This document shows, piece after piece, positions 27,000-35,529 of a DNA stretch of 64,000 nucleotides. The DNA lies in NCBI GenBank assembly GCA_028689055.1, contig JAQTWZ010000002.1:36330-100329 (forward strand). Direction: 5' to 3'. The number at the start of each line of letters is the position of its first letter. Positions within the stretch are counted from its first letter, which is position 1. The translations under genes were made by a program, and so were the position numbers. Under the pieces are notes generated by a model. The model made no database searches, was not told the origin of the DNA, and saw nothing but the letters and a program-made list of their open reading frames with translations. This DNA is from Sulfurimonas sp. (GTDB lineage: Bacteria > Campylobacterota > Campylobacteria > Campylobacterales > Sulfurimonadaceae).

Positions 27000-27599
27000 A
27001 TGAAGTTAGCATATGCTGGACCGAAACCTATTATTTCACACACAGGTGTTGCATTTGATAAAAATAAGGAAGATAAGTACAGTTATCTGAGTGCCCTCGT
27101 TAAACTTTTAAACGCCCTAAACCATGAATATCTTGAAAATAAGACTTATATCTGCGACACTGATGTTCATGATTTAAGCGCTGATGAAATTTATAGAGAA
27201 CTCAAAAAATATTGCGAAACTCTCGATGAAGTCATCCAATCTGAAAATCATTACATTGAAGCCCAAATCGACCATGATTTACACAGAGCGGACGAAAACA
27301 GAGTGCTCAATGAAGCAGAGAAAGAAGTTTTCCATAATAACATCGCTCTTATGCATGACTATAAGATACAAAGATCTATCAACAAAAGCGTCTATTATTG
27401 CGCTATTCATGCTTTAGCTCGGATTATTGAAAGAGAAAGAATAGAGCATATTACCGTACCGATGTTGATGAAATATACTCATATTTTACACTCTGTTCAG
27501 GGCGTACTTCAAACAGAAAAAAGACCACTTGATAGTGATCTTATTATTTTTGAAGAAGATGATAAACTTTTTACGAAACTGCAGATACGTTATATCTGA
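27000..27599 (+). CDS. Conserved hypothetical protein
   Basis: A 199-residue soluble protein that I cannot assign. It starts MKLAYAGPKPIISHTG and is mostly helical by composition, with many charged residues and regularly spaced His and Tyr. No signal peptide, membrane helix or catalytic motif is visible. It follows ychF by 30 bases and may share its transcript. Its last ten bases overlap, tail to tail, the end of psd on the other strand. A Campylobacterota-restricted family is likely. Confidence 0.6.
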   Translation: MKLAYAGPKPIISHTGVAFDKNKEDKYSYLSALVKLLNALNHEYLENKTYICDTDVHDLSADEIYRELKKYCETLDEVIQSENHYIEAQIDHDLHRADENRVLNEAEKEVFHNNIALMHDYKIQRSINKSVYYCAIHALARIIERERIEHITVPMLMKYTHILHSVQGVLQTEKRPLDSDLIIFEEDDKLFTKLQIRYI

Positions 27600-28414
27600 A
27601 GTTTTGCTATTACATCTCCAAATCTCACATGTTCTCCTGCGTTTACAGATAGCTCTAGCATATCTTTTTGCGCCAAAACAACTATCGTAGAACCCATTTC
27701 AAAACATCCAAAATCTGTCCCTTTATCAAGATAAAGATTTTCAAATGTATATGCGTTTGGTCTCGTAGCTTCAGCGTTTGTCTGGATACGTTTCTCAAAA
27801 TTCACCTGCATCACACCAACATTTAAAGCACTCACGAGTATCATATAAAATCTTTGTTTTGCACTTGTCTCACAGAGTAAAACAACACGTTCGTTTTCTA
27901 TAAAAAGGTTGATTCTTTTTTTGAGTGAAGGAACATTTACCGGATAAAACTTCCCTGGAATATGCACCGCTTTTAAAACTTTTGTATTTGTAGGTATATG
28001 ATAACGGTGATAATCTTTTGGAGAGAGATAAAAATTTATAAAAGTTCCATCACTTATGATACTCTTTTCATCTAAATCAAATTCAGATCCCAAAAGCTCC
28101 TCACATTTATAACGCATCCCTTTGATTTGCAGTGCATAATCCTTTTGGATATTGCCACACTCAGAGATAAAAGAATCACACGGAGAGATAAAATCTTCTG
28201 CTGCAAGAGAGTAGATTCGCTCTTCTTTGAGTTTTCTAGTAAAGAGTGCGTTGAGGCTTTTATATGTACTTGGTGAGTGAAATTCGCTCATGTCAAGTCC
28301 CATCAAAGAGACATAAGTCCCATTGACGATTTTTTGAAACCACGTCGGAAATTTTTTAGAAGCAAATTTCCCAAAAGTTTGTGAAATAGCTGATGTTATA
28401 TGTCTTTTTTCCAT
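27590..28414 (-). CDS. psd: Phosphatidylserine decarboxylase
   Basis: A 274-residue Psd proenzyme. The self-cleavage and pyruvoyl site is seen as CFEMGSTIVVL near residue 245 (family LGST), and KDYHRYHIPTN, with the conserved His, is present. Processing at Gly-Ser gives the small pyruvoyl subunit and converts phosphatidylserine to phosphatidylethanolamine at the inner membrane. It is 16 bases downstream of truD on the same strand. Confidence 0.93.
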   Translation of the reverse strand: MEKRHITSAISQTFGKFASKKFPTWFQKIVNGTYVSLMGLDMSEFHSPSTYKSLNALFTRKLKEERIYSLAAEDFISPCDSFISECGNIQKDYALQIKGMRYKCEELLGSEFDLDEKSIISDGTFINFYLSPKDYHRYHIPTNTKVLKAVHIPGKFYPVNVPSLKKRINLFIENERVVLLCETSAKQRFYMILVSALNVGVMQVNFEKRIQTNAEATRPNAYTFENLYLDKGTDFGCFEMGSTIVVLAQKDMLELSVNAGEHVRFGDVIAKLQI

Positions 28415-28430
28415 TTGTATCCTTTGTATG

Positions 28431-29507
28431 TCAATCTGTAATCTTGCGTTTTGCTATCTCTTCAATGAGCACCGTTGCATAAGAGCCTTTTGGAAGTGTA
28501 AAGTTCATCTCATATTGTGCATCCATAGAAAGATATCGTCCCTCTACCTGCGTTGCATAGACCCACGCATATCTTCTCGCACCGTCTTCATTGATCTCTG
28601 AGTTAAAATCTTTTTCTATCTCTCCGGCAATTCCCGTTGAAGTTTTCACTTTTTTACCACAAAGCAAACCTGTTACGGAGATATCGCGTTTGTCAAATCT
28701 CTCCAAATCATGTTCAGTTCCATCATAATCAAAGAGTCTTCCATACGGATAATGTTCCATAATATCCCCAGATATCAGCTTAAATGGGTGTTTTTGTGCT
28801 TGCATTTTACTCACTTCATCATTTGGAAAATTCAAAATAGATTCAAGTTCTTTGGCGCTGAAACTACTCACAAGAGAGTTTATCTCAAGACGACGGCTGA
28901 GCCAAAGATTGAAGAGATGACTTTGATAAGCAGAGATGAGAAGTTTTTTTATCTTCGGATTTCTCTCTTTTTTCTCACCTTTTGCTATCTGCTCACCCAA
29001 AATATGGTTATCTCCGTCATTGCCGAAACGTTGGTATCCAAAATAGTTCGGCATACCAAATTCAGATATATTTTTGAGTGCTTCATCTATTTTTTTTGCA
29101 GATGTAGGGTTCACTTTTTTGAGTTTGATATAAAATCTATTTCCTTGAAGATGTCCTATTCGTATTTTATTATTATGATACGCTTTGGAGAGTATTTTGA
29201 TACTTTCATGTTCAAACTTATCTAAGGCTTCTTCATGTTTTCTATGCAAAGAGATATACTGTTTTGTCATCGCATGTTTATCTTTGAGACCTGCATACCC
29301 TATCTCTTTTTGCTGTATGCCAAGATATTTTGCAAGAGTACTTACAAGTTCTAAAGTCGATAAACTCTTTTTTCTTACAAAAAGGATGAGATGCTCACCC
29401 TCACCTGAGAACTCATAAAGCGGTATCTCTTCAACCACGAAATCTCTTGGAGTTTGTCTAAAATGAAAATCAATACTCGCATGAGCGAGAGAATAAAATC
29501 TGTCCAT
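28431..29507 (-). CDS. truD: tRNA pseudouridine(13) synthase TruD
   Basis: A 358-residue TruD. The catalytic Asp is in YAGLKDKHAMTKQ, and FYIKLKKVNPT and YFGYQRFGNDGDN are conserved family boxes. It isomerises U13 in certain tRNAs. ATG 29507 (MDRFYSLAHAS) is chosen because AAAAGG lies eight bases upstream; an in-frame codon 33 bases earlier would overlap thiL. It stands between thiL and psd in a minus-strand operon. Confidence 0.94.
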   Translation of the reverse strand: MDRFYSLAHASIDFHFRQTPRDFVVEEIPLYEFSGEGEHLILFVRKKSLSTLELVSTLAKYLGIQQKEIGYAGLKDKHAMTKQYISLHRKHEEALDKFEHESIKILSKAYHNNKIRIGHLQGNRFYIKLKKVNPTSAKKIDEALKNISEFGMPNYFGYQRFGNDGDNHILGEQIAKGEKKERNPKIKKLLISAYQSHLFNLWLSRRLEINSLVSSFSAKELESILNFPNDEVSKMQAQKHPFKLISGDIMEHYPYGRLFDYDGTEHDLERFDKRDISVTGLLCGKKVKTSTGIAGEIEKDFNSEINEDGARRYAWVYATQVEGRYLSMDAQYEMNFTLPKGSYATVLIEEIAKRKITD

Positions 29508-29518
29508 ATTTTGCCTTT

Positions 29519-30337
29519 TTAAAAATGATGCGATTTGCATCTGTTTGTATATTTTATTCTCGCCGATTTGGCAAAAATATTGAGCTTCACCCTACTCTGT
29601 GCAGCACGCCTAAGAAGTGTTTTTTTTTCTCTTTTATCAAACGCAACCAACATCTCATACTCTTCTCCGCTGCAACCGAGTGTTTTTTCTATTTTTTTAA
29701 AAAATTTAAAGCCAATCTTGTTTACATCGGAGAGTTTTTTCAAGTCACTAAAAAGTCCATCAGAGATATCCATACCCGAACTCAAAAATCTACTTGCGTT
29801 TTGTATAAACTTTTGTCTTAGCGTGATATCTACAAATTTTGATTGTTTGTGGATAGTTCCTAAATTTGATAACTTTCTCAGATCCTTTATCGAACGACCC
29901 AAAATGCCCGTATATGCCAAAAGATAATTTTTTCTAAGAGCGCTTCTAAGCAAAGGTTTTTTAACTTTTGAAATTATAGTGATCGTTATATCAAGTTTTG
30001 TATTACTAATCGTATCACCACCGATAATCTCTATGCCATAAAGAGCGGCACTCTCTTGAAAACCTCTCGCAAGAGCACGCATTTGTTCTTTTGTTATACT
30101 CTTTGGCATAGCGACACTCAAAAGTGCATACAGCGGTTTCGCATTCATCGCTATTGCATCTGAAATATTCACAAGCATCGATTTTTTTGCAATCTGATAA
30201 TGTGTCATCCATTTTGTCTTAAAGTGGACATTTTCAAAAAACGCATCTTTTGAATATACAAAATCCCCAACAACCGCGCCGTCATCTCCGATACGATTAC
30301 TATTAAATTGTGCGATAAAATAATTTTCTAAATTCAT
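29519..30337 (-). CDS. thiL: Thiamine-monophosphate kinase
   Basis: A 272-residue ThiL-type kinase. IGDDGAVV binds Mg-ATP, NISDAIAMNAKPLYALLSVAMP is the characteristic second box, and GGDTISN and GMDISDGLFSDL are the two later signatures. It phosphorylates thiamine monophosphate to the active diphosphate. The protein is shorter than E. coli ThiL (about 325), mainly at the C-terminus. No thiamine riboswitch is seen upstream. Confidence 0.9.
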   Translation of the reverse strand: MNLENYFIAQFNSNRIGDDGAVVGDFVYSKDAFFENVHFKTKWMTHYQIAKKSMLVNISDAIAMNAKPLYALLSVAMPKSITKEQMRALARGFQESAALYGIEIIGGDTISNTKLDITITIISKVKKPLLRSALRKNYLLAYTGILGRSIKDLRKLSNLGTIHKQSKFVDITLRQKFIQNASRFLSSGMDISDGLFSDLKKLSDVNKIGFKFFKKIEKTLGCSGEEYEMLVAFDKREKKTLLRRAAQSRVKLNIFAKSARIKYTNRCKSHHF

Positions 30338-30516
30338 CAAATTTCTTAACTTTAATTTTTCTTAATTGATATAGTAGTAATGGATTATATCATTTATTAA
30401 GAAAATATAATAAAACACTCTACCGCAAAAATATTAAACACCTCAATGTTATTTAATCATTTTTTTGTAGAAACTTTTATGAGCACAAAACAAGTAGAGA
30501 AATAGTCTAAAAAACC

Positions 30517-31596
30517 TTATAACTCTTTTTTGTATTCCAAATCACCTGCTACAGCTTCTTTGTCATTGATAATTTTTTCTATCTGCTGTTTGACTTTGTC
30601 ATAGCGATACTGCTCTTTAAAGCCGATAACTCTGCCTCCGGCTGCGTTTGGATGTCCGCCGCCGTTTGCCCACTCTTTGGAGATCTGCGAGACACTTACT
30701 TGATTGTTCGCACGAAGACTCATCGCACCTCTGTAGCTTACATCAACAATAAAATCATACTCAGGAAACGCAAGTAAAAAGCCGTTACCGATGATAGAAG
30801 TATTACCGATGCCATAGCTGAGATAACCGCGGTATCCTTTGTAGTAAATAGTGTTTTTGTCTCTTTGCGTGCCAAGAAGTTCTACGATGTATTTTGTCGC
30901 CAAATTATCAAGAGTATCATTTCTATCTACACGAAAAAACTCTTTTTTGAGTGTATGGATTTTATCATCAAGAAGGATGTGTGCATCTAGCTCATGTATA
31001 AGTTCAGAAGCTTTATGCAATAAAGATATTTTGTATGCATTGTCTTCATTAGGGAACATAACACGGTTGAGTTCGCGTGTTTCTGTCACAAGTCGCATAC
31101 AAACTTTTCCGTATTCAAAGTTTTCAACTTCTTCTTGTTTCCACAAATCGACTGCGTTTACGACATCCACATATTTACTCATCCAGAGAGGTTCGTTCAG
31201 TTCCCAGTTTTCTTTGACATAATCATAGGTTATCTTCGTCGCAGAGCGGCTTGTATCGAGGTTGTACCAAGCATATTTTTTTGCACTCTCTTCACCGCTT
31301 CCATGATGGTCTAGGAGTAGAAGTTTGACATCTTTGTTAGAGTCGTTGAACATATGGACTTTGTTGTGTATCCATTTTGATTCATCAGCGCTTAGATTTA
31401 GATCTGTTACAAGGATGAGAGCAGGGCTTTTGTCATCTGCAATCGCTTCGACAATCATATCAAGCTTTTGTTTGACTTCTTCGCCATAATTTGCATTATA
31501 GTTTTTGATCTCATAGGGAGTATATTTCATAATCAATTGACAACTATAACCATCTAAATCAATATGAGAAAGATGATAGATTTTTCTGTTTTTCAT
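30517..31596 (-). CDS. DHH-family phosphoesterase
   Basis: A 359-residue protein with the DHH motifs HIDLDGYS near the N-terminus, LVTDLN, LLLDHHGSG at about residue 92-100, and the DHHA1 C-terminal motif GGGHPNAAGG. This family includes nanoRNases and cyclic-dinucleotide phosphodiesterases; no PAS/GGDEF or membrane part is present, so a cytoplasmic oligonucleotide or nucleotide phosphoesterase is most likely. It starts 14 bases after flhA behind AAGGAAAA and is presumably cotranscribed with it. Confidence 0.85.
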   Translation of the reverse strand: MKNRKIYHLSHIDLDGYSCQLIMKYTPYEIKNYNANYGEEVKQKLDMIVEAIADDKSPALILVTDLNLSADESKWIHNKVHMFNDSNKDVKLLLLDHHGSGEESAKKYAWYNLDTSRSATKITYDYVKENWELNEPLWMSKYVDVVNAVDLWKQEEVENFEYGKVCMRLVTETRELNRVMFPNEDNAYKISLLHKASELIHELDAHILLDDKIHTLKKEFFRVDRNDTLDNLATKYIVELLGTQRDKNTIYYKGYRGYLSYGIGNTSIIGNGFLLAFPEYDFIVDVSYRGAMSLRANNQVSVSQISKEWANGGGHPNAAGGRVIGFKEQYRYDKVKQQIEKIINDKEAVAGDLEYKKEL

Positions 31597-31610
31597 TTTT
31601 TTCCTTGTTT

Positions 31611-33779
31611 TTATTTAACTGTTATCGAACCCATAACTTCAAAAGTCGCACTCGAATCTATCTCTGCATGTGAAAGTGTAACAACATCCAAAGAGAAACG
31701 CTCAAAAATCTCTGCCACACCACGTCTAATCTGCGGATCGACAATGATAACGACCGGAGAGACTCCTTTTTGCAGGAGTTCCGCAGCTTTTGCACTTGTG
31801 GCCTGTATGAGGGCATTTATCTCACCTACGTTGAGATTTAAACTGCGTACACCGTCTTGTTCACGAGATTTTTCAAGCATCATTTGCTCAGAATTTGTGT
31901 CAAAAGTGAGCAGTCTGATAACGCCGTCATCGCTTGAGTACATCTGTGTGATGATACGTGAGAGTTTTGAGCGGACCTGCTCGGTGATAAGCTCCACATT
32001 TTTAGTGTATTCGGCGATGTCGGCCGTAGTTTCAAGGATGGTTAGCATATCTTTAAGAGGGATTTTTTCATGTAAAAGTGCTTTAAATATTCTTTGAATA
32101 AGTCCGATTGAAGCCACTTTGAGTACATCATCCACGATAACCGGAAAATCATTTTTGATTTTATTGATAAGGGATTGTACTTCTTGGCGTGTGAGAAGAT
32201 CTTCTGCGTTGCGTTTGACGAGTTCGCTCATGTGCGTTGAGATGACGGTCGCAGGATCTACAACCGTATAGCCGTTGATGATAGCATCTTCTTTTTGATC
32301 CGCCGTTATCCACATAGCATCAAGTCCAAACGCAGGTTCTTTTGTTTTTTCACCCGTAATTTCACCCGTAGCCATCCCGCTGTCCATAGCTAAAAATTTA
32401 TCAGGAACGATTTTGCCCTCGCCTATAGAGATACCTTTGAGAAGTATCTGATACTGTTGTGGTTGGAGGTGCAGGTTGTCACGGATACGCACTTGTGGCA
32501 TCAAAAAACCATAATCTGAGGCGATTTTACGTCGCATAGAACGGATGCGCTCAAGTAAGTCACCACCCTGAGAACTATCCGCTAAGCGGATAAGCTGATA
32601 ACCGAGAGTGAGTTCAAGCATCTCAACTTTGAGGATATCTTCAAGTGCCGCTTCTTCTTCTTTGGCAATCTCTTCGTTGCTTTTTTTCGGGCGTGTTGCA
32701 GCGTGTTCTTTTGCTTGTTCTTCTTTTGTTTTTTGGTTTATAATCTTGCCTACATCCAAAATAGTAAGCTCACCTCGTTGGTATTTATAAATAGACCAAC
32801 CCAAAAGAGCAAACATAATACCTACAAATCCCATGGAAGCCGTAGGAAGCCCCGGAACAAGAGCGAACAAAATCATAATAAAGCCGACAATCATCATGAT
32901 TTTTGCATTTCCCATCATTTGATTGATGGTTCCCTCTGCAAAATTGTCTCCATCACTAGAACTTCGGGTGATCATGATACCTGTGGCGGTGGAGATGATA
33001 AGTGCGGGGATTTGCCCCACAAGACCATCACCAATAGTCAAAAGTGTAAATGTCGATGCACTGTCACTTACGCTCATGTCATGCTGGAAAACACCGATAA
33101 GAAAACCGCCGATGATATTGATAAGCGTAATGATGATACCGGCAACTGCGTCTCCCTTTACAAACTTACTAGAACCGTCCATAGCTCCGTAAAAGTTTGC
33201 ATCTTGAAGGATTTCTGCCCGTCTTGCTTTTGCTTGTGCATCATCGATCAGACCTGCGTTTAGGTCGGCATCGACCGCCATTTGTTTTCCCGGCATTGAG
33301 TCGAGCACAAAACGCGCCGCAACTTCTGCAACCCTTGTCGAACCTTTGGTGATGACCATAAAGTTGATAAGAACAAGGATGGAGAATATGATAATACCGA
33401 TAACAAAGTTCCCACCCACGACAAAATTACCAAAACTGGTGATGATATCACTCATCGCGGCTTCACCTTCATGTCCATGACTAAGTATCATTCTTGTTGT
33501 TGCGATATTGAGTGCAAGTCTGAAGAGTGTGAGAATGAGTATAAGTGTTGGAAATGTGGTTAAATCCGTAGGTTTTGGCACATACAGTGAAATAAGCAAA
33601 ACTAAAACAGCCAAAGCAATAGAGACGGTCAAAAGCACATCAAGAAGTCCTGATGGAAGAGGTACGATGATGATGGCAAGAATCGCCATAACAAAAATGA
33701 CGACACTCAGATCTCTTTGTCCGAGAAGGAAGTTGAGACTTGTCCCTATTTGTTGTTTAAGTGTGAGCTTTTTTGCCAA
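31611..33779 (-). CDS. flhA: Flagellar export gate protein FlhA
   Basis: A 722-residue FlhA of normal length. The N-terminal half carries eight membrane helices and the FHIPEP-family signature around PKPTDLTTFPTLILILTLFRL; the acidic loop region with PGKQMAVDADLNAGLIDD follows. The cytoplasmic half (from about 360) binds chaperone-substrate complexes. It is part of the flagellar type III export apparatus. A TTG at 33779 appears to be the start codon. The gene follows the Rrf2 regulator by three bases. Confidence 0.97.
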   Translation of the reverse strand: MAKKLTLKQQIGTSLNFLLGQRDLSVVIFVMAILAIIIVPLPSGLLDVLLTVSIALAVLVLLISLYVPKPTDLTTFPTLILILTLFRLALNIATTRMILSHGHEGEAAMSDIITSFGNFVVGGNFVIGIIIFSILVLINFMVITKGSTRVAEVAARFVLDSMPGKQMAVDADLNAGLIDDAQAKARRAEILQDANFYGAMDGSSKFVKGDAVAGIIITLINIIGGFLIGVFQHDMSVSDSASTFTLLTIGDGLVGQIPALIISTATGIMITRSSSDGDNFAEGTINQMMGNAKIMMIVGFIMILFALVPGLPTASMGFVGIMFALLGWSIYKYQRGELTILDVGKIINQKTKEEQAKEHAATRPKKSNEEIAKEEEAALEDILKVEMLELTLGYQLIRLADSSQGGDLLERIRSMRRKIASDYGFLMPQVRIRDNLHLQPQQYQILLKGISIGEGKIVPDKFLAMDSGMATGEITGEKTKEPAFGLDAMWITADQKEDAIINGYTVVDPATVISTHMSELVKRNAEDLLTRQEVQSLINKIKNDFPVIVDDVLKVASIGLIQRIFKALLHEKIPLKDMLTILETTADIAEYTKNVELITEQVRSKLSRIITQMYSSDDGVIRLLTFDTNSEQMMLEKSREQDGVRSLNLNVGEINALIQATSAKAAELLQKGVSPVVIIVDPQIRRGVAEIFERFSLDVVTLSHAEIDSSATFEVMGSITVK

Positions 33780-33782
33780 GTC

Positions 33783-34187
33783 TTAATCTTCTAAAATATC
33801 AGCTAAGGTGAGATTAGCTAAAAAAGAATCGATTTTGCGCTGCAGTTTGTTTAGAAAAGGCCAGATAGAGCAGATATCTGCTTTCTCAGAAGGACAGTTT
33901 TTCGTTGAAGGCGCACAATCAAAAACTGCAGGAGCTTTGCCTTCTACAGCAGACATCACATCGAGCATATTGATCTCTTTTGGATCTTTTGCCAGAGTAA
34001 AACCGCCATTAACACCTTTGTAAGATTTTAGGATGTCGTTTTTGGCAAGTGCTTGCAATATCTTTGCTAGAAAACTTTTGGAGATAGAAAGTTCACGTGA
34101 TAAGGTATCACTATCCATAGGAGATGAAGCTTTAGCGAGTACTATAAGGGATAAAATTGCATATTCACTGGCTCTTGTTATTAGCAT
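33783..34187 (-). CDS. Rrf2-family transcriptional regulator with cysteine triad
   Basis: A 134-residue protein with an N-terminal winged helix (ASEYAILSLIVLAKAS...LSRELSISKSFLAKILQALAK) and the Rrf2 wing KGVNGGFTLAKDPKEI. Three cysteines in DCAPSTKNCPSEKADIC fit an Fe-S-cluster-binding regulator of the IscR/NsrR kind. Only three bases separate it from flhA, so both are on one transcript; an Rrf2 gene precedes flhA in Campylobacter too. Its targets are unknown; redox or nitric-oxide sensing is inferred from the cysteines. Confidence 0.85.
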   Translation of the reverse strand: MLITRASEYAILSLIVLAKASSPMDSDTLSRELSISKSFLAKILQALAKNDILKSYKGVNGGFTLAKDPKEINMLDVMSAVEGKAPAVFDCAPSTKNCPSEKADICSIWPFLNKLQRKIDSFLANLTLADILED

Positions 34188-34247
34188 AAGTTACTTTTCT
34201 GATTTAAATTTGATTCTGATTATATCTAAAGAAGTTAAAAAACTCAT

Positions 34248-34570
34248 CTAAACACAACCAATAGCTGATTCATCCAAAAAGGTAACATAGTTTTTTATTG
34301 TACCACTCATCATGCGAATAGCTTGGGGGAAATTAATATATTTTTCTCCTCTGAGCATATTTATTGTAACGTTTGTACTAAAAAAATTCTAGGAGCATTA
34401 CAAGTACGAATCAAGGATGCAGCTTCACTAAATGTGACATCTTTGACATAGTGCATATTCGCAACACTCCAATGAGTCGGATGCCTTTGTATGAATCTCT
34501 CTTGAGATAGACACTTGTTATAGCCCTTCCCCCCCTTTTTTTCTCATTCCTATATGCTATAATGCGACTC
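34248..34570 (-). pseudogene. Decayed ISAs1-family transposase, C-terminal part
   Basis: No intact gene lies here, but minus-strand translation in shifting frames gives a recognisable transposase tail. From about 34565 one reads IIAYRNEKK then AITS; from 34504 to 34361 another frame reads SQERFIQRHPTHWSVANMHY, VKDVTFSEAASLIRTCNAPR, then a stop; a third frame continues to 34248 with INMLRGEKYINFPQAIRMM. This order (ITSL, HW-x-x-N-x-HYV, DVTF-x-E-AS-IR, NAPR, RNxAINML) matches ISAs1/H-repeat transposases. At least two frameshifts are present. A long C7T7 tract at about 34530-34543 marks the decay. Confidence 0.65.
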
Positions 34571-34607
34571 TAAAAACCCTTCTGGAGCGTAATTGTCTGG
34601 GATATTT

Positions 34608-34745
34608 CTACCCAAACGCGTCTTGACAACGCCAAAGATTTTCCATCTTTTGGATGTTTTCATCATCAACATTGACCAGTGTCCAACCGATAGAGGTAAT
34701 CCCTAAATCTAAACCCAATATTATTTTTGAAATTTCAATTTTTAT
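34608..34745 (-). pseudogene. Fragment resembling the Cas9 N-terminus (RuvC-I motif)
   Basis: A short minus-strand frame reads KIILGLDLGITSIGWTLVN, followed by VDDENIQKMENLWRCQ and a stop at 34608. The first part is a close match to the RuvC-I motif opening Cas9 proteins (I-L-G-L-D-L/I-G-I-T-S-I/V-G-W). After VN the sequence stops looking like Cas9: the expected GVRIF and arginine-rich bridge helix are absent, and the following residues could be the ISAs1-like remnant. There is no good start codon, and no cas1, cas2 or array is nearby. It looks like a scrap of a former type II locus joined to IS debris; chance similarity cannot be fully excluded. Confidence 0.45.
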
Positions 34746-34837
34746 TTATGAAAAAACTTGTATCACAATATCAATAGTTTATCCGAGTGAGAAACGAATG
34801 GACTATACTCTTTTCTTTTTTTTCATGACGTAGTTAT

Positions 34838-35245
34838 TTAGATTGAAGCTGAAATTCGTTTGATACAGAGGACTGAATTTTCACTATTTGACAATTCTCC
34901 TTGTGCAAATTCACATAAAAACAAAATATTTTCACACATACATATTTTTGCGTAATCTTCAATGTATTCAAGCATCATCTCAGAATATCCCTTCATCCTT
35001 TCTTTTTCATCCACAATAAAATCATATACACAAAGATGGCGTTTATACTGAAGCGTTGTATTTACACTCACTCCTGCAAATGTAACAATTTTTTCTCTTT
35101 CAAAGATACCAAACATTCGATATTTTGTGTGTTTCATGTCATAAATAAGGTCTTCGAACTCTTCATAAGAAACTTTATCTCGTAATTGACGGACAACTAA
35201 ATAAGCTTTATCTAATTCTTTTAAATCTAATTCTCTAATTTGCAT
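34838..35245 (-). CDS. GNAT-family N-acetyltransferase-like protein, C-terminus unusual
   Basis: A 135-residue protein whose first 110 residues follow the GNAT fold: MQIRELDLKELDKAYLVVRQ, MFGIFEREKIVTFAGVSV, then LCVYDFIVDEKERMKGYSEM, where the acetyl-CoA loop would be R-x-K-G-Y-S/G. The expected final part (a Y-E-x-x-G-F strand) is replaced by FAQGELSNSENSVLCIKR and a stop, and the other frames do not restore it. It may be a truncated or decaying gene caught between two patches of IS debris. The substrate is unknown. Confidence 0.5.
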   Translation of the reverse strand: MQIRELDLKELDKAYLVVRQLRDKVSYEEFEDLIYDMKHTKYRMFGIFEREKIVTFAGVSVNTTLQYKRHLCVYDFIVDEKERMKGYSEMMLEYIEDYAKICMCENILFLCEFAQGELSNSENSVLCIKRISASI

Positions 35246-35529
35246 ATTCGTTTGTGATGCTCCTTTTTTTCAAAACTAATAAATCAATTTTTAAATTTCA
35301 GCTTAATTGTTCACACGCATACACTTGACCACTTGAAAAGGTAAAAAATATTCTTGACGCATTGTAACATAGGTGGCCAAGTAAATTATGCTTTGGCTAG
35401 TATTTCTCTCATAGATTGACCTTTGAATTCAATTTTGTAAGCTGTGTACGTACGCATTCCATGCATATAAGAGATTTGGTGAAAAATTAAAAGCACTCTC
35501 AATTGCTCATAGTATGTGCTGCAAATGTT
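35246..35529 (-). mobile_element. Remnant of an IS21-like element end
   Basis: A minus-strand open stretch from about 35520 to the stop at 35386 ends in TAYKIEFKGQSMREILAKA, which resembles the tail of an IstB-type helper ATPase. Directly downstream, GGTGGCCAAGT (35373) and TTGACCACTTGAAAAGG (about 35325) recall the short TGGCCACTT-like repeats at IS21-family ends. No upstream part of istA or istB is present. The identification rests on these weak matches only. Confidence 0.35.

Noticed and set aside
30341..30516. The 176-base gap between thiL and the DHH gene as a possible small RNA locus.
   Set aside because: It is AT-rich with only weak inverted bases (TCTTAAT...ATTAAGA) and no clear promoter-terminator pair.
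34517..34563. A single stretch (GTTATAGCCC...TTTCTCATT...TGCTATAAT) looks like a type II-C CRISPR repeat with its internal extended -10 promoter.
   Set aside because: Only one copy exists, with no spacers or second repeat, and the same bases translate on the minus strand as transposase (IIAYRNEKK...AITS). It is better explained by the ISAs1 remnant, though the nearby Cas9-like motif makes the resemblance worth remembering.
34842..35308. Inverted AAGCTGAAATT at 34846 and 35294 around the GNAT gene as transposon ends.
   Set aside because: The match is only 11 bases, no target duplication is visible, and such a length can arise by chance in AT-rich DNA.
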